DNA of 36,589 nucleotides. Origin: Bradyrhizobium manausense. GTDB taxonomy: Bacteria; Pseudomonadota; Alphaproteobacteria; Rhizobiales; Xanthobacteraceae. The DNA is taken from positions 42,157 through 78,745 of the forward strand of contig NZ_LJYG01000052.1 of NCBI RefSeq assembly GCF_001440035.1. Reading direction: 5' to 3'. The first letter of the stretch is position 1, and each line of letters begins with the position of its first letter. The notes under the pieces were generated by a model, which was not told where the DNA came from, made no database searches, and saw only the letters and a program-made list of their open reading frames with translations. This document shows positions 1-8,230 of this stretch, piece by piece. A program made the translations under genes and the position numbers.

Positions 1-29
1 GTTTCGACCGGGAACACTCATTTTCCGGG

Positions 30-35
30 TATAAT
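30..35 (+). promoter_or_regulatory. Possible -10 box upstream of thyA
   Basis: A perfect TATAAT lies 79 bases before the thyA start codon. No convincing -35 hexamer is found 16-18 bases upstream, so this is only a candidate. A small hairpin (CGGCG at 45-49, CGCCG at 53-57) follows in the presumed 5' leader. No gene is visible in 1-114. Confidence 0.25.
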
Positions 36-114
36 CCCAGTGGACGGCGAATCGCCGCTGTCGCAGCGCCGGAGCGGCCGATAAGTTCGCCGATCCCCAA
101 AGGCTAAATCGCAC

Positions 115-909
115 ATGCACCAGTATCAGGACCTGCTCGAGCGGATTCTTTCAGACGGCGCCGAGAAGACGGATCGGACCGGTACCGGCACGCTCTCGGT
201 GTTCGGCCATCAGATGCGCTTCAATCTGTCCGCCGGCTTCCCGATGCTGACGACCAAGCGGCTGCCGCTGAAGGCGATCGTGCATGAGCTGCTGTGGTTC
301 CTGAAGGGCGACACCAACATCAGATATCTCAGGGAGAACGGCGTCACCATCTGGGACGAATGGGCGGACGCCAATGGCGATCTCGGCCCGGTCTACGGGC
401 ATCAATGGCGCTCCTGGCCCGCGCCTGATGGACGCAGCATCGACCAGATCGCCAACGTCGTCGACATGATCAAGCGCAATCCGGACTCGCGCCGCCTGAT
501 CGTCTCGGCCTGGAATCCGGCCGAGGTCGACAAGATGGCGCTGCCGCCGTGCCACTGCCTGTTCCAGTTCTACGTCGCCAATGGAAAACTGTCGTGCCAG
601 CTCTATCAGCGTTCGGCCGACGTGTTTCTCGGCGTGCCCTTCAACATCGCCTCCTATGCGCTGCTCACCATGATGGTGGCGCAGGTCACGGGGCTGAAGC
701 CCGGCGATTTCGTGCACTCGTTCGGCGACACGCATCTCTATTCGAACCATCTGGAGCAGGCGCGGCTCCAGCTCACGCGCACGCCGCGTGCGCTGCCGGT
801 GATGAGGATCAATCCCGACGTGAAGGACATCTTCTCCTTCCGCTACGAGGATTTCGAGCTCGTCGGCTATGATCCGCATCCGCATATCAAGGCGGAAGTC
901 GCGGTCTAA
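115..909 (+). CDS. thyA: Thymidylate synthase ThyA
   Basis: It makes dTMP from dUMP with methylenetetrahydrofolate as methyl donor and reductant, a cytosolic step of DNA precursor synthesis. The 264-residue length equals the usual ThyA length. The active-site cysteine is in LPPCHC, at residue 146, the position it has in E. coli ThyA. The substrate-binding segment [13 protein letters not shown] and the early RTGTGT loop are also present. The start gives the canonical N-terminus MHQYQDLL, although the Shine-Dalgarno is weak. It is followed after 5 bases by a GNAT gene and then by folA, which regenerates tetrahydrofolate from the dihydrofolate that ThyA produces, so co-expression makes biochemical sense. 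Confidence 0.97.
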   Translation: MHQYQDLLERILSDGAEKTDRTGTGTLSVFGHQMRFNLSAGFPMLTTKRLPLKAIVHELLWFLKGDTNIRYLRENGVTIWDEWADANGDLGPVYGHQWRSWPAPDGRSIDQIANVVDMIKRNPDSRRLIVSAWNPAEVDKMALPPCHCLFQFYVANGKLSCQLYQRSADVFLGVPFNIASYALLTMMVAQVTGLKPGDFVHSFGDTHLYSNHLEQARLQLTRTPRALPVMRINPDVKDIFSFRYEDFELVGYDPHPHIKAEVAV

Positions 910-914
910 CGTCG

Positions 915-1400
915 ATGTCGCTGAACATCCGCCGCGCGCGTCCCGGCGAAGCCGGGCTCGTCCTGGATTTCGTCCGCGAGCTTGCCGAGTACGAAAAACT
1001 CTCGCATGAAGTCGAGGCGACCGAGGCTGACATTGAGCACGCCCTGTTCGGTCACGATCCAAGGCTGTTTTGTGCGATTGCGGAGTGGAACGGCGAGCCT
1101 GTCGGCTTTGCGGTGTGGTTCCTGAATTTCTCGACCTTCAGCGGCCGCCACGGCATCTATCTCGAAGATTTGTATGTGCGGCCTTCGCATCGGGGCAAAG
1201 GTCTCGGCAAGGCGCTGCTGGTCTATCTGGCGCAGGAATGCGTCGATCACGGCTGGTCGCGCCTGCAATGGGCGGTGCTCGACTGGAACGCGCCGTCGAT
1301 CGCGTTCTACAAATCGCTCGGTGCCGTCATGCTCGACGACTGGACGTTGTGCCGCATCTCCGGCCCTGCGCTGACGCGCCTTGCGGGGAGCGCGTCCTGA
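915..1400 (+). CDS. GNAT family N-acetyltransferase (SSAT/diamine type)
   Basis: A 161-residue single-domain GNAT protein that would move an acetyl group from acetyl-CoA to an amine. The acetyl-CoA pyrophosphate loop RGKGLGKALL lies near residue 95, preceded by the strand LEDLYVRP. The closing motif NAPSIAFYKSLGA is typical of the family. The EDLYV-RP-RGKG wording resembles spermidine/spermine and thialysine acetyltransferases, so a polyamine-like or lysine-analogue substrate is plausible; this is inference. It sits 5 bases after thyA, and its TGA overlaps the folA ATG by one base, so the three genes probably share a transcript. A metabolic reason for that is not obvious. Confidence 0.88.
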   Translation: MSLNIRRARPGEAGLVLDFVRELAEYEKLSHEVEATEADIEHALFGHDPRLFCAIAEWNGEPVGFAVWFLNFSTFSGRHGIYLEDLYVRPSHRGKGLGKALLVYLAQECVDHGWSRLQWAVLDWNAPSIAFYKSLGAVMLDDWTLCRISGPALTRLAGSAS

Positions 1401-1912
1401 TGGAGATCGTGTTCGTCGTTGCGATCGCGGAAAACGGAATCATCGGCGCCGGCAATGCGATCCCGTGGCGTTTGAAATCCGACGTGGCGCGCTTCAAGGC
1501 GCTCACCATCGGCAAGCCCGTGATCATGGGCCGCAAGACCTTCGAATCCTTGCCGCGCCGGCCGCTGCCAAACCGCACCAACATCGTCATCACGCGCGAT
1601 GCGGCCTATCGCGCCGCCGGCGCCATCGTCACGACCTCGGCGCAGGACGCCGGCGCGGTCGCCCTTGGCGATGCCTTGCGGCGTTCGGTCGCTGAAATCG
1701 CCGTGATCGGCGGTGCCGAAATCTATCGGCAATGGCTCGACCGCGCCGACCGCCTCGAGATCACCGAAGTGCATGCGCGGCCCGATGGCGACACGCATTT
1801 CGACATCAACAAGGCGCAGTGGGAGGAGACCGAGCGCGTCCGCCATGCCGCCGGCCCGGACGACAGCGCCGACTTCTCCTATGTGACATATCGTCGGCGG
1901 CCCTCCCATTAA
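1400..1912 (+). CDS. folA: Dihydrofolate reductase FolA
   Basis: It reduces dihydrofolate to tetrahydrofolate with NADPH and recycles the dihydrofolate released by ThyA. The 170-residue protein begins MEIVFVVAIAENGIIG and carries the usual IPW-LKSD segment with the catalytic acidic residue at Asp28. The NADPH-binding strands VIMGRKTFESLP and VIGGAEIYRQ are clear. The ATG at 1400 overlaps the acetyltransferase stop (TGATG) and gives the normal family N-terminus. A longer in-frame extension back to 1070 is not family-like and overlaps the upstream gene. Co-location with thyA is common in bacteria. Confidence 0.96.
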   Translation: MEIVFVVAIAENGIIGAGNAIPWRLKSDVARFKALTIGKPVIMGRKTFESLPRRPLPNRTNIVITRDAAYRAAGAIVTTSAQDAGAVALGDALRRSVAEIAVIGGAEIYRQWLDRADRLEITEVHARPDGDTHFDINKAQWEETERVRHAAGPDDSADFSYVTYRRRPSH

Positions 1913-1981
1913 CCGCATTCGCCAATGTTTACATTGACTTTTCCGCCCCCGAGCATAGCTCGTGAGACGGTCAGGCTTGCG

Positions 1982-2010
1982 TTGTAAGGGCCCTTTCGGT
2001 CCCCTATAAA
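1982..2010 (+). promoter_or_regulatory. Candidate promoter for the hflK-hflC operon
   Basis: TTGTAA (1982-1987) and TATAAA (2005-2010) are separated by 17 bases, a good housekeeping-type promoter, in the 160-base gap before hflK. Predicted transcription would start near 2017. A heat-shock (RpoH) reading using CTTG at 1976 and CCCTAT at 2002-2007 was considered, but the spacing is too long. Confidence 0.45.
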
Positions 2011-2038
2011 GCCGGACCGGACAATGCGGGCCGGCTTT
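2008..2038 (+). other. Inverted repeat in the hflK leader or end of folA
   Basis: AAAGCCGG (2008-2015) and CCGGCTTT (2031-2038) form a perfect 8-bp stem with a 15-base loop. There is no T tract. It overlaps the candidate -10 box, so it may be a folA terminator remnant, an operator, or a structured 5' leader of hflK. Confidence 0.4.
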
Positions 2039-2072
2039 AGTTCTAGTCCCGGCCTGCCGAGGAGAACGTCGA

Positions 2073-3209
2073 ATGCCGTGGAAGAATCAGGGCGGTGGCC
2101 CGTGGGGCTCGGGTCCGAAAGGACCATGGGGCACAGGCCCGCAACCGGTCGGGCCGAGGCCGCCGGATCTGGAAGACCTTCTGCGGCGTGGCCAGGACCG
2201 GCTGCAGCAGATCATGCCGGGCGGCTATTTCTCCGGTGTCGGCATCACGCTGATCCTGCTCATCATCGTCGCGCTCTGGCTATTGTCGGGCTTCTTCCGC
2301 GTGCAGTCCGAAGAGCAGGGTGTCGTGCTCCGTTTCGGCAAGCATGTGCGCACCGTCGATCCGGGCCTGAATTATCATCTGCCTTATCCGATCGAGACAG
2401 TGCTGCTGCCGAAAGCGCTGCGCGTTTCCACGATTTCCATCGGCATGACGCTGATCGACGATCCGGCCCGGCGCGGCCGCTCGATCCGTGACGTGCCGGA
2501 AGAGAGCCTGATGCTGACCGGCGACGAGAACATCGTCGACGTCGACTTCACCGTGCTGTGGCGTATCAAGCCCAACGGCGTCGGCAATTTCCTGTTCAAC
2601 ATCCAGAACCCCGAAGGCACCGTGAAGGCAGTGGCCGAGAGCGCAATGCGCGAGGTGATCGGCCGCTCCAACATCCAGCCGATCCTGACCGGCGCGCGGA
2701 CGCAGACCGAGACCACGGTGCAGGACCTGATGCAGAAGACGCTCGACGGCTACGGCGCCGGCATCCAGATCACGCAAGTGCAGATGCAGAAGGTCGATCC
2801 GCCGGCACAGGTGATCGACGCCTTCCGCGACGTGCAGGCAGCGCGCGCCAATCTGGAGCAGCTGCAAAACGAAGCGCAGACTTATGCCAACAAGATCGTG
2901 CCGGAAGCGCGCGGAAACGCGGCGCGGATCCTGCAAGCTGCCGAAGGCTACAAGGAGCAGGCGGTTGCCGAGGCCAAGGGCCAGAGCGCACGCTTCCTGA
3001 AAGTGTACGAGGAATACAAGAAGGCGCCCGACGTGACGCGTGAACGGATCTATCTGGAGACGATGGAGCGCGTGCTCGGCGGCTCGGACAAGCTGATTTA
3101 TGATGGTGGCTCATCGGGCCAGGGCGTGGTGCCTTATCTGCCCCTCAATGAATTGTCTGCCAAGAAGCCTACGACGCTGGGCCAGCAACCGGGCGGAGGC
3201 ACCCGATGA
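2073..3209 (+). CDS. hflK: FtsH protease modulator HflK
   Basis: HflK is an SPFH/band-7 inner-membrane protein that assembles with HflC into a large cage around the FtsH protease and tunes membrane-protein degradation. The 378-residue protein has the typical Gly/Pro/Trp-rich cytoplasmic N-terminus (residues 1-30) and one membrane segment (about 54-74). The SPFH core starts at VQSEEQGVVLRFGK. A long helical region rich in Ala, Glu and Gln follows (about 250-310). The start has a good GAGGAG Shine-Dalgarno. The stop codon overlaps the hflC start (ATGA), indicating translational coupling, as usual for this pair. Confidence 0.96.
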   Translation: MPWKNQGGGPWGSGPKGPWGTGPQPVGPRPPDLEDLLRRGQDRLQQIMPGGYFSGVGITLILLIIVALWLLSGFFRVQSEEQGVVLRFGKHVRTVDPGLNYHLPYPIETVLLPKALRVSTISIGMTLIDDPARRGRSIRDVPEESLMLTGDENIVDVDFTVLWRIKPNGVGNFLFNIQNPEGTVKAVAESAMREVIGRSNIQPILTGARTQTETTVQDLMQKTLDGYGAGIQITQVQMQKVDPPAQVIDAFRDVQAARANLEQLQNEAQTYANKIVPEARGNAARILQAAEGYKEQAVAEAKGQSARFLKVYEEYKKAPDVTRERIYLETMERVLGGSDKLIYDGGSSGQGVVPYLPLNELSAKKPTTLGQQPGGGTR

Positions 3210-4102
3210 GGTCCCCGGTTACAGGCATCGTCGCGCTGCTTGCGGCGCTCCTGGTCGTGATCGTCGGCTACATGTCGCTGTTCACGGTGCAGCAGACCGA
3301 GCAGACCATCGTGCTGCAATTCGGCAAGCCGGTGGACGTCGTCACCGACCCCGGGCTGCACTTCAAGGCGCCCTGGAACTCCGTGATCAACATCGACAAG
3401 CGGATCCTCGACCTCGAGAATCCCTCGCAGGAAGTCATCGCGTCCGACCAGAAGCGGCTCGTGGTCGACGCCTTCGCGCGCTACCGCATCAAGGACGCGC
3501 TACGCTTCTACCAGAGCGTCGGCTCGATCCAGGCGGCGAATCTCCAGCTCACATCGCTCCTGAACGCGGCGCTCCGTCGCGTGCTCGGCGAAGTCACCTT
3601 CATCACCGTGGTGCGTGATGAGCGCGAGAAGCTGATGGGCCGCATCCGTGAACAGCTCGACCATGAGGCCGACGGATACGGCATCGAGGTGGTCGACGTC
3701 CGGATCCGCCGCGCCGATCTGCCAGAGCAGAACAGTCAGGCGGTCTATCAGCGCATGCAGACCGAACGTCAGCGTGAAGCGGCGGAGTTCCGCGCGCAGG
3801 GCGGCCAGAAGGCGCAGGAAATCCGCTCCAAGGCGGATCGCGAGGCAACCGTGATCGTCGCCGAGGCCAACTCGCAGGCCGAGCAGACCCGCGGCGTCGG
3901 CGACGCCGAGCGCAATCGCCTGTTCGCCGAAGCCTATGGCAAGGATCCTGACTTCTTCGCGTTCTACCGGTCGATGACGGCCTATGAGAACGGGCTGAAG
4001 AAGGACGACACCCGCTATCTACTGCGGCCGGACTCGGATTTCTTCCGGTATTTTGGTAACCCCTCCGGCAAGACGTCGACCGAGACGCCGGCGAAACCGT
4101 AA
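3206..4102 (+). CDS. hflC: FtsH protease modulator HflC
   Basis: This is the partner of HflK in the membrane complex that regulates FtsH. The 298-residue protein has an N-terminal membrane anchor (about residues 5-25). The SPFH domain starts at VQQTEQTIVLQFGKPV and contains DPGLHFKAPW. A charged helical segment (about 180-240, with AEFRAQGGQKAQEIRSKAD) is typical of the family. It overlaps hflK by 4 bases. A strong hairpin follows its stop codon before the small DUF2065 gene. Confidence 0.96.
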   Translation: MRSPVTGIVALLAALLVVIVGYMSLFTVQQTEQTIVLQFGKPVDVVTDPGLHFKAPWNSVINIDKRILDLENPSQEVIASDQKRLVVDAFARYRIKDALRFYQSVGSIQAANLQLTSLLNAALRRVLGEVTFITVVRDEREKLMGRIREQLDHEADGYGIEVVDVRIRRADLPEQNSQAVYQRMQTERQREAAEFRAQGGQKAQEIRSKADREATVIVAEANSQAEQTRGVGDAERNRLFAEAYGKDPDFFAFYRSMTAYENGLKKDDTRYLLRPDSDFFRYFGNPSGKTSTETPAKP

Positions 4103-4109
4103 GTTAGAC

Positions 4110-4134
4110 AAGGGCGGCAGGTTTGGCCGCCCTT
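4110..4134 (+). terminator. Hairpin after hflC, terminator-like
   Basis: AAGGGCGGC (4110-4118) and GCCGCCCTT (4126-4134) make a perfect 9-bp GC-rich stem with a 7-base loop, 7 bases after the hflC stop. No long T tract follows, so it may be a weak terminator or an mRNA-stabilising hairpin between hflC and the next gene. Confidence 0.5.
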
Positions 4135-4173
4135 CGTCCAGACAAGAACAGCACCACGGGAGGTTCCAATCCG

Positions 4174-4380
4174 ATGAGGTCCATTGCGTTCGCCGACTTC
4201 CTCATCGGCTTAGGCATCCTGTTTGTGCTGGAAGGCTTGATGTTCGCGGCAAGTCCGAACTGGATGCGCAAGGCCATGAAGAGCGCCATCGCCACGCCGG
4301 ACAATATCCTGCGGGCGGTGGGGATCGGCTCGGCTGTGGCCGGTTTGATCCTGATCTGGGTCATGCGACGCCCGATCTAG
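4174..4380 (+). CDS. DUF2065 small inner-membrane protein
   Basis: A 68-residue protein with two predicted membrane helices: FADFLIGLGILFVLEGLMF near the N-terminus and a second near the C-terminus (GSAVAGLILIWVM). The intervening loop holds a PNWMRKAMKS segment. Its size and position between hflC and degP match the DUF2065 (YjeT-like) family, whose biochemical role is unknown to me. The ATG at 4174 is chosen over an in-frame upstream start at 4123 because GGGAGG precedes it at a suitable distance and the upstream start lies inside the hflC hairpin. Context suggests a role near HflKC/FtsH or DegP, which is inference. Confidence 0.85.
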   Translation: MRSIAFADFLIGLGILFVLEGLMFAASPNWMRKAMKSAIATPDNILRAVGIGSAVAGLILIWVMRRPI

Positions 4381-4410
4381 CCGCAGCGCCAACGCCAAAG
4401 TGAAGGCGAG

Positions 4411-4432
4411 CGGCGGGTTTTCGCCGTATTAT
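4411..4432 (+). terminator. Weak hairpin before degP
   Basis: CGGCG (4411-4415), loop GGTTTT, CGCCG (4422-4426), then TATTAT. It could terminate the hflKC-DUF2065 transcript, or TATTAT could be part of a degP promoter, but no matching -35 box was found. The stem is only 5 bp. Confidence 0.25.
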
Positions 4433-4523
4433 CCGGATCTTGAGGGCCGTTAAGCTCCGTGCTTGCGCCGTGCCCATGTTCGAGCGCAGTCTTGACGCCG
4501 AATCCTTTTCTCTGGAGATCACA

Positions 4524-6017
4524 ATGACCGCTGCCACCATTGTCCCGACCCGCTTGCGATTTGGGTTGGCTGCGCTCGCCATCGGCGCTGTCAGCGCATT
4601 CGGTTCGCCAGCCTATGCACGCGGACCGGAGGGCATCGCCGACGTCGCCGAGAAGGTGATCGACGCGGTCGTCAACATCTCGACCTCGCAGACTGTCGAG
4701 GCCAAGGGCGGCGGCAGCAACACCATGCCGCAACTGCCGCCCGGCTCGCCCTTCGAGGAATTCTTCGACGACTTCTTCAAGAACCGCAAAGGCCCGGGTG
4801 GCGGCAGCAAGGGCGGCGACAATAGCCCGCCGCGCAAGACCAACTCGCTCGGGTCCGGCTTCATCATCGACACCTCAGGTGTCGTCGTCACCAACAATCA
4901 CGTCATCGCCGATGCCGACGAGATCAATGTCATTCTCAACGACGGCACCAAGATCAAGGCCGATCTGGTTGGCGTCGACAAGAAGACCGACCTCGCTGTC
5001 CTGAAGTTCAAGCCGCCGAAGCCGCTGATCGCAGTGAAGTTCGGCGACTCCGACAAACTGCGTCTGGGTGACTGGGTGGTCGCAATCGGCAACCCCTTCA
5101 GCCTCGGCGGCACGGTGACGGCGGGCATCGTCTCGGCCAAGAACCGCGACATCTCCTCCGGGCCCTATGACAGCTACATCCAGACCGACGCTGCCATCAA
5201 TCGCGGCAACTCCGGTGGTCCGCTGTTCAACCTCGAAGGCGACGTCATCGGCGTCAACACACTGATCATCTCGCCCTCCGGAGGCTCGATCGGCATCGGC
5301 TTCGCCGTGCCGTCGAAGACGGTTGCTGGCGTGGTCGACCAGCTCCGCCAGTTCGGCGAGTTGCGCCGCGGCTGGCTCGGCGTGCGCATCCAGAGCGTCA
5401 CTGACGAGATCGCCGAGAGCCTCAACATCAAGCCGGCGCGCGGCGCGCTGGTGGCCGGCGTCGACGACAAGGGCCCGGCCAAGCCCGCCGGCATCGAGCC
5501 TGGTGACGTCGTCGTCAAGTTCGACGGCAAGGACGTCAAGGACCCCAAGGATCTCTCCCGCGTCGTCGCCGACACCGCGGTCGGCAAGGAAGTCGACGTC
5601 ATCGTGATCCGCAAGGGCGAGGAGCAGACCAAGAAGGTGACGCTCGGCCGCCTGCAGGATCCCGACAAGGTGCAGGCCGCGGTGAAGACCGACGAGCCGC
5701 CGCCGGAGAAGCTGGTGACGCAGAAGGCGCTCGGCCTCGATCTCGCCGTGCTGAACAAGGATCTGCGCGCGCGCTACAAGATCAAGGACAGCGTCAAGGG
5801 TGTGGTCGTCACCAACGTCGACGCCACTTCGGATGCCGCCGAGAAGCGGCTCTCCGCGGGAGACGTCATCGTCGAAGTCGCACAGGAAGCGGTCTCGAGC
5901 GGCGAGGACATCCAGAAGCGGATCGACCAGCTCAAGAAGGACGGCAAGAAGTCCGTGCTGCTGCTGGTGTCGAACGGCGACGGCGAATTGCGCTTCGTGG
6001 CGCTGAGCGTGCAGTAG
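4524..6017 (+). CDS. degP: DegP/Do-type periplasmic serine protease
   Basis: A trypsin-like protease/chaperone that removes misfolded periplasmic proteins. The 497-residue protein has a signal peptide ending near AYA (residue 32). The catalytic triad is His126 (TNNHVI), Asp156 (KKTDLAVL) and Ser230 (RGNSGGP). Two PDZ domains follow (about 300-395 and 410-490), the first starting at GWLGVRIQ. A Gly/Pro-rich LA-type linker (about 60-105) is usual for Do proteases. The ATG at 4524 has a TGGAGA Shine-Dalgarno and places the signal peptide at the N-terminus; in-frame codons back to 4440 add non-signal residues. Gene order with hflKC is typical of Rhizobiales. DegP, DegQ or MucD-like naming cannot be separated here. 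Confidence 0.94.
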   Translation: MTAATIVPTRLRFGLAALAIGAVSAFGSPAYARGPEGIADVAEKVIDAVVNISTSQTVEAKGGGSNTMPQLPPGSPFEEFFDDFFKNRKGPGGGSKGGDNSPPRKTNSLGSGFIIDTSGVVVTNNHVIADADEINVILNDGTKIKADLVGVDKKTDLAVLKFKPPKPLIAVKFGDSDKLRLGDWVVAIGNPFSLGGTVTAGIVSAKNRDISSGPYDSYIQTDAAINRGNSGGPLFNLEGDVIGVNTLIISPSGGSIGIGFAVPSKTVAGVVDQLRQFGELRRGWLGVRIQSVTDEIAESLNIKPARGALVAGVDDKGPAKPAGIEPGDVVVKFDGKDVKDPKDLSRVVADTAVGKEVDVIVIRKGEEQTKKVTLGRLQDPDKVQAAVKTDEPPPEKLVTQKALGLDLAVLNKDLRARYKIKDSVKGVVVTNVDATSDAAEKRLSAGDVIVEVAQEAVSSGEDIQKRIDQLKKDGKKSVLLLVSNGDGELRFVALSVQ

Positions 6018-6030
6018 TCGGAAACAATCT

Positions 6031-6114
6031 CGTAGGGTGGGCAAAGCAAAGCGTGCCCACCATCTCTATCAATCGGCAAGAGTGGTGGGCACGCTTTGCT
6101 TTGCCCACCCTACG
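6031..6114. repeat. Palindromic repeat with 32-bp perfect arms between convergent genes
   Basis: The left arm (6031-6062, beginning CGTAGGGTGGGCAAAGC) is the exact reverse complement of the right arm (6083-6114), around a 20-base centre. It lies between the stop codons of degP (plus) and serB (minus), so it could act as a bidirectional transcription end or RNA stabiliser. Its outer CGTAGGGTGGG...CCCACCCTACG ends are identical to those of the repeat at 34991-35107, showing one dispersed family in this genome. Confidence 0.9.
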
Positions 6115-6136
6115 GCAGCGGAGTGTGAGGCAGAGC

Positions 6137-7042
6137 CTACGCCTCCACGAACTCGTCCCGCCGATATCCCTGCGCGTACAGCAGGGCCGTGAGATCGCCG
6201 TGGTCGATCCGCGCCGCAGCGGCAGCCGCCACCGCCGGCTTGGCGTGATACGCCACGCCCAGTCCCGCCGCCTGGATCATTGCCAGATCATTGGCGCCGT
6301 CGCCGACGACGACGGAGTCGATGTCGTCGAGATCGAACGATTCCATCAGATCCACCAGCGTCGCCAGCTTCGCCGCGCGACCCAGAATCGGCTCCTTCAC
6401 CTCGCCGGTGAATTTGCCGTCGCGCACGACGAGTTCGTTGGCGCGGTTCTCCTGGAAGCCGATCCTGGCGGCGACCGCGCTGGTAAACAGCGTGAAGCCG
6501 CCGGAGACGAGGCAGGTATAGGCGCCATGCGCGCGCATGGTCGCGACCAATTCGCGGCCGCCCGGGGTCAGCGTGATGCGCTTGGCCAGCACCTCATCGA
6601 CCACGCTGGCGGGGAGGTCCTTCAGCAACGCGACGCGCTCGCGCAGCGCCGGCTCGAACTCGATTTCGCCGCGCATCGCGCGCTCGGTGATGCCAGCGAC
6701 ATGCGCCTTCATCCCGACGAGATCGGCGAGTTCGTCGATGCATTCCTGGCCAATCATGGTGGAATCCATGTCGGCGAGAAAAAGCTTCTTGCGCCTGAAG
6801 CCAACAGGCTGCACCACGATGTCGATGGGCAGGTCGCCGCGGAGCTCGCGCAGCCGCTCTTCGATGGCGTGACGGTCGCCTTCGAGGTTACTGTCGGCGC
6901 CGAAGGGAATGTCGACCGCAACCCCGTCGAACAGCCAGTGCGCGGGCGCTGCGCTGGGCAGCACGGCGCGGGCGCCATCGACGATGGTAGAGTCGAGCGC
7001 GGGATTGTTGGGGTTGCAGATCAGCGTGGCGACGAGGGACAT
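6137..7042 (-). CDS. serB: Phosphoserine phosphatase SerB
   Basis: It catalyses the last step of serine synthesis, removing phosphate from O-phosphoserine. In this 301-residue protein the HAD-family motif I is DMDST (Asp91 nucleophile, Asp93). Motif II is LVSGGFT (Ser180), the conserved Lys lies in GRAAK, and motif III is GDGANDL. The N-terminal 80 residues form an ACT-like regulatory region, as in longer bacterial SerB proteins. The start gives [11 protein letters not shown]. Upstream lies the divergent miaA, with only 11 bases between the two start codons, so the serB promoter must lie inside miaA coding sequence. Confidence 0.95.
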   Translation of the reverse strand: MSLVATLICNPNNPALDSTIVDGARAVLPSAAPAHWLFDGVAVDIPFGADSNLEGDRHAIEERLRELRGDLPIDIVVQPVGFRRKKLFLADMDSTMIGQECIDELADLVGMKAHVAGITERAMRGEIEFEPALRERVALLKDLPASVVDEVLAKRITLTPGGRELVATMRAHGAYTCLVSGGFTLFTSAVAARIGFQENRANELVVRDGKFTGEVKEPILGRAAKLATLVDLMESFDLDDIDSVVVGDGANDLAMIQAAGLGVAYHAKPAVAAAAAARIDHGDLTALLYAQGYRRDEFVEA

Positions 7043-7053
7043 TTGAGGTTTTC

Positions 7054-8010
7054 GTGAACGAGGGGCAAGTCGGCAGAAAGCATGTTGGCAAGGCCGTGCT
7101 TATCGCAGGCCCGACCGCCAGCGGCAAGTCGGCGCTGGCGCTCGAGCTTGCCTGCCGTGCAGGCGGAGTCGTGATTAATGCCGATTCCATGCAGGTCTAT
7201 CGTGACCTCCGTATCATCACGGCGCGTCCCACGCTCGACGAAGAAGCGCAGGTGCCGCATAGCCTCTACGGCCACGTCGATGCGGCCGTGAATTTTTCGG
7301 CCGGCGCCTGGGTGAGCGATGCCGCCAAGGTGCTCGACGAAGTGCGGGCCGAGGGCCGCCTGCCGATCTTCGTCGGCGGCACAGGCCTGTATTTCAAGGC
7401 GCTGACGGCGGGCCTTTCGGTGGTGCCGCCGATCCCCGCCGAGGTGCGCGAGGATGTGCGCGCGCGGCTGGAGCGGAACGGCGTCGAGGCGCTGCATGCG
7501 GAACTGGCGCGCCACGATCCGCGCGCGGCGGAACGACTGAATCTCCGCGACCGCACGCGCATCGCGCGCGCCCTCGAAGTGGTCGAGGCGACCGGGCGTT
7601 CACTGCTCGACTGGCACCATGAGGCCCAGCCATCGCTGCTGCCCAAGGACAGCTTTCGGGCGGTGTTTCTCGCCCCGGAGCGTGACGAGCTCTATGCCCG
7701 CATCGACGCCCGTTTCGACGCCATGCTGAGGGCCGGCGCGTTGAACGAGGTCGAGCAGCTTGCCGCCCGCGGCCTCGATCCGCTGCTGCCGGCCATGAAG
7801 GCCCATGGCGTGCCGGCGCTGATCCGGAATCTGCGCGGTGAGCTCAGCCTCGAGGAGGCCGCGACGATCGGCCGGGCCGATACCCGCCACTATGCCAAGC
7901 GGCAATTCACCTGGTTCAGGCACCAATTGCCCGAATTCGAGTGGGTGAGGCCGGCGGGGGCGAGGGGCTGGCTGTCAGCCGCCGCCGATGCGGCCGGGAA
8001 GCCCTGTTGA
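7054..8010 (+). CDS. miaA: tRNA dimethylallyltransferase MiaA
   Basis: It transfers a dimethylallyl group to N6 of A37 in tRNAs reading UNN codons. The 318-residue protein has a P-loop GPTASGKS (residues 19-26), then [12 protein letters not shown], the TARP segment, and [13 protein letters not shown]-terminal RRQFTWFR-like segment ([10 protein letters not shown]) matches the family. The start is GTG at 7054 with GAGG seven bases upstream; the ATG at 7082 is out of frame. The gene diverges from serB with an 11-base gap. Downstream lies the ilv leader region. Confidence 0.95.
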   Translation: MNEGQVGRKHVGKAVLIAGPTASGKSALALELACRAGGVVINADSMQVYRDLRIITARPTLDEEAQVPHSLYGHVDAAVNFSAGAWVSDAAKVLDEVRAEGRLPIFVGGTGLYFKALTAGLSVVPPIPAEVREDVRARLERNGVEALHAELARHDPRAAERLNLRDRTRIARALEVVEATGRSLLDWHHEAQPSLLPKDSFRAVFLAPERDELYARIDARFDAMLRAGALNEVEQLAARGLDPLLPAMKAHGVPALIRNLRGELSLEEAATIGRADTRHYAKRQFTWFRHQLPEFEWVRPAGARGWLSAAADAAGKPC

Positions 8011-8104
8011 CGTGCTTTTGTGCGCGGCTTCCCGAATTTACCTCTCGCCGAACCCCGGGAACGCGGTTACACTGCCAAAATCGCGCGGAAGTGGCCGCTT
8101 TGCC

Positions 8105-8132
8105 TTGACATCGGGGCTTTGGTCGCTATGTT
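8105..8132 (+). promoter_or_regulatory. Promoter of the ilv leader transcript
   Basis: TTGACA (8105-8110, perfect consensus) and TATGTT (8127-8132) are 16 bases apart. Predicted transcription starts near 8139, about 25 bases before the leader peptide ATG, as expected for an attenuated operon. This is the best housekeeping-type promoter in the 329-base gap between miaA and ilvB. Confidence 0.6.
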
Positions 8133-8164
8133 TCGCGCAACCTTTGGGAAGCCTAGCGTCTACC

Positions 8165-8230
8165 ATGCGCAACATTATTACCAAACTCCTTATCGCCGTC
8201 GTACCCAGGCACACCGCCGGGGGTGGCTAG
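8165..8230 (+). CDS. ilvL: Branched-chain amino acid leader peptide
   Basis: A 21-residue open frame beginning MRNIITKLLIAVV and ending in three glycines before TAG. Seven of its residues are Ile, Leu or Val: I4, I5, L8, L9, I10, V12, V13, all within ten codons (8174-8203). These are the amino acids made by the enzymes encoded just downstream. GGGAAG lies about 14 bases upstream as a weak ribosome site. The codon run ends exactly where the antiterminator left arm begins (8204), and the stop codon lies in the loop between its arms. This is the classical arrangement of an attenuation leader. The peptide itself is expected to have no other function. The symbol is used by analogy with enterobacterial ilv leaders. 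Confidence 0.85.
   Translation: MRNIITKLLIAVVPRHTAGGG

Noticed and set aside
1976..2007. RpoH-type heat-shock promoter for hflK
   Set aside because: CTTG and CCCTAT are present but the spacing exceeds the alphaproteobacterial consensus; a housekeeping promoter fits better.
4875..6044. Long 389-codon minus-strand frame opposite degP
   Set aside because: It is the antisense shadow of a clear DegP gene; GC-rich codon use keeps the opposite frame open. Residue content is low-complexity His/Asp/Val/Leu.
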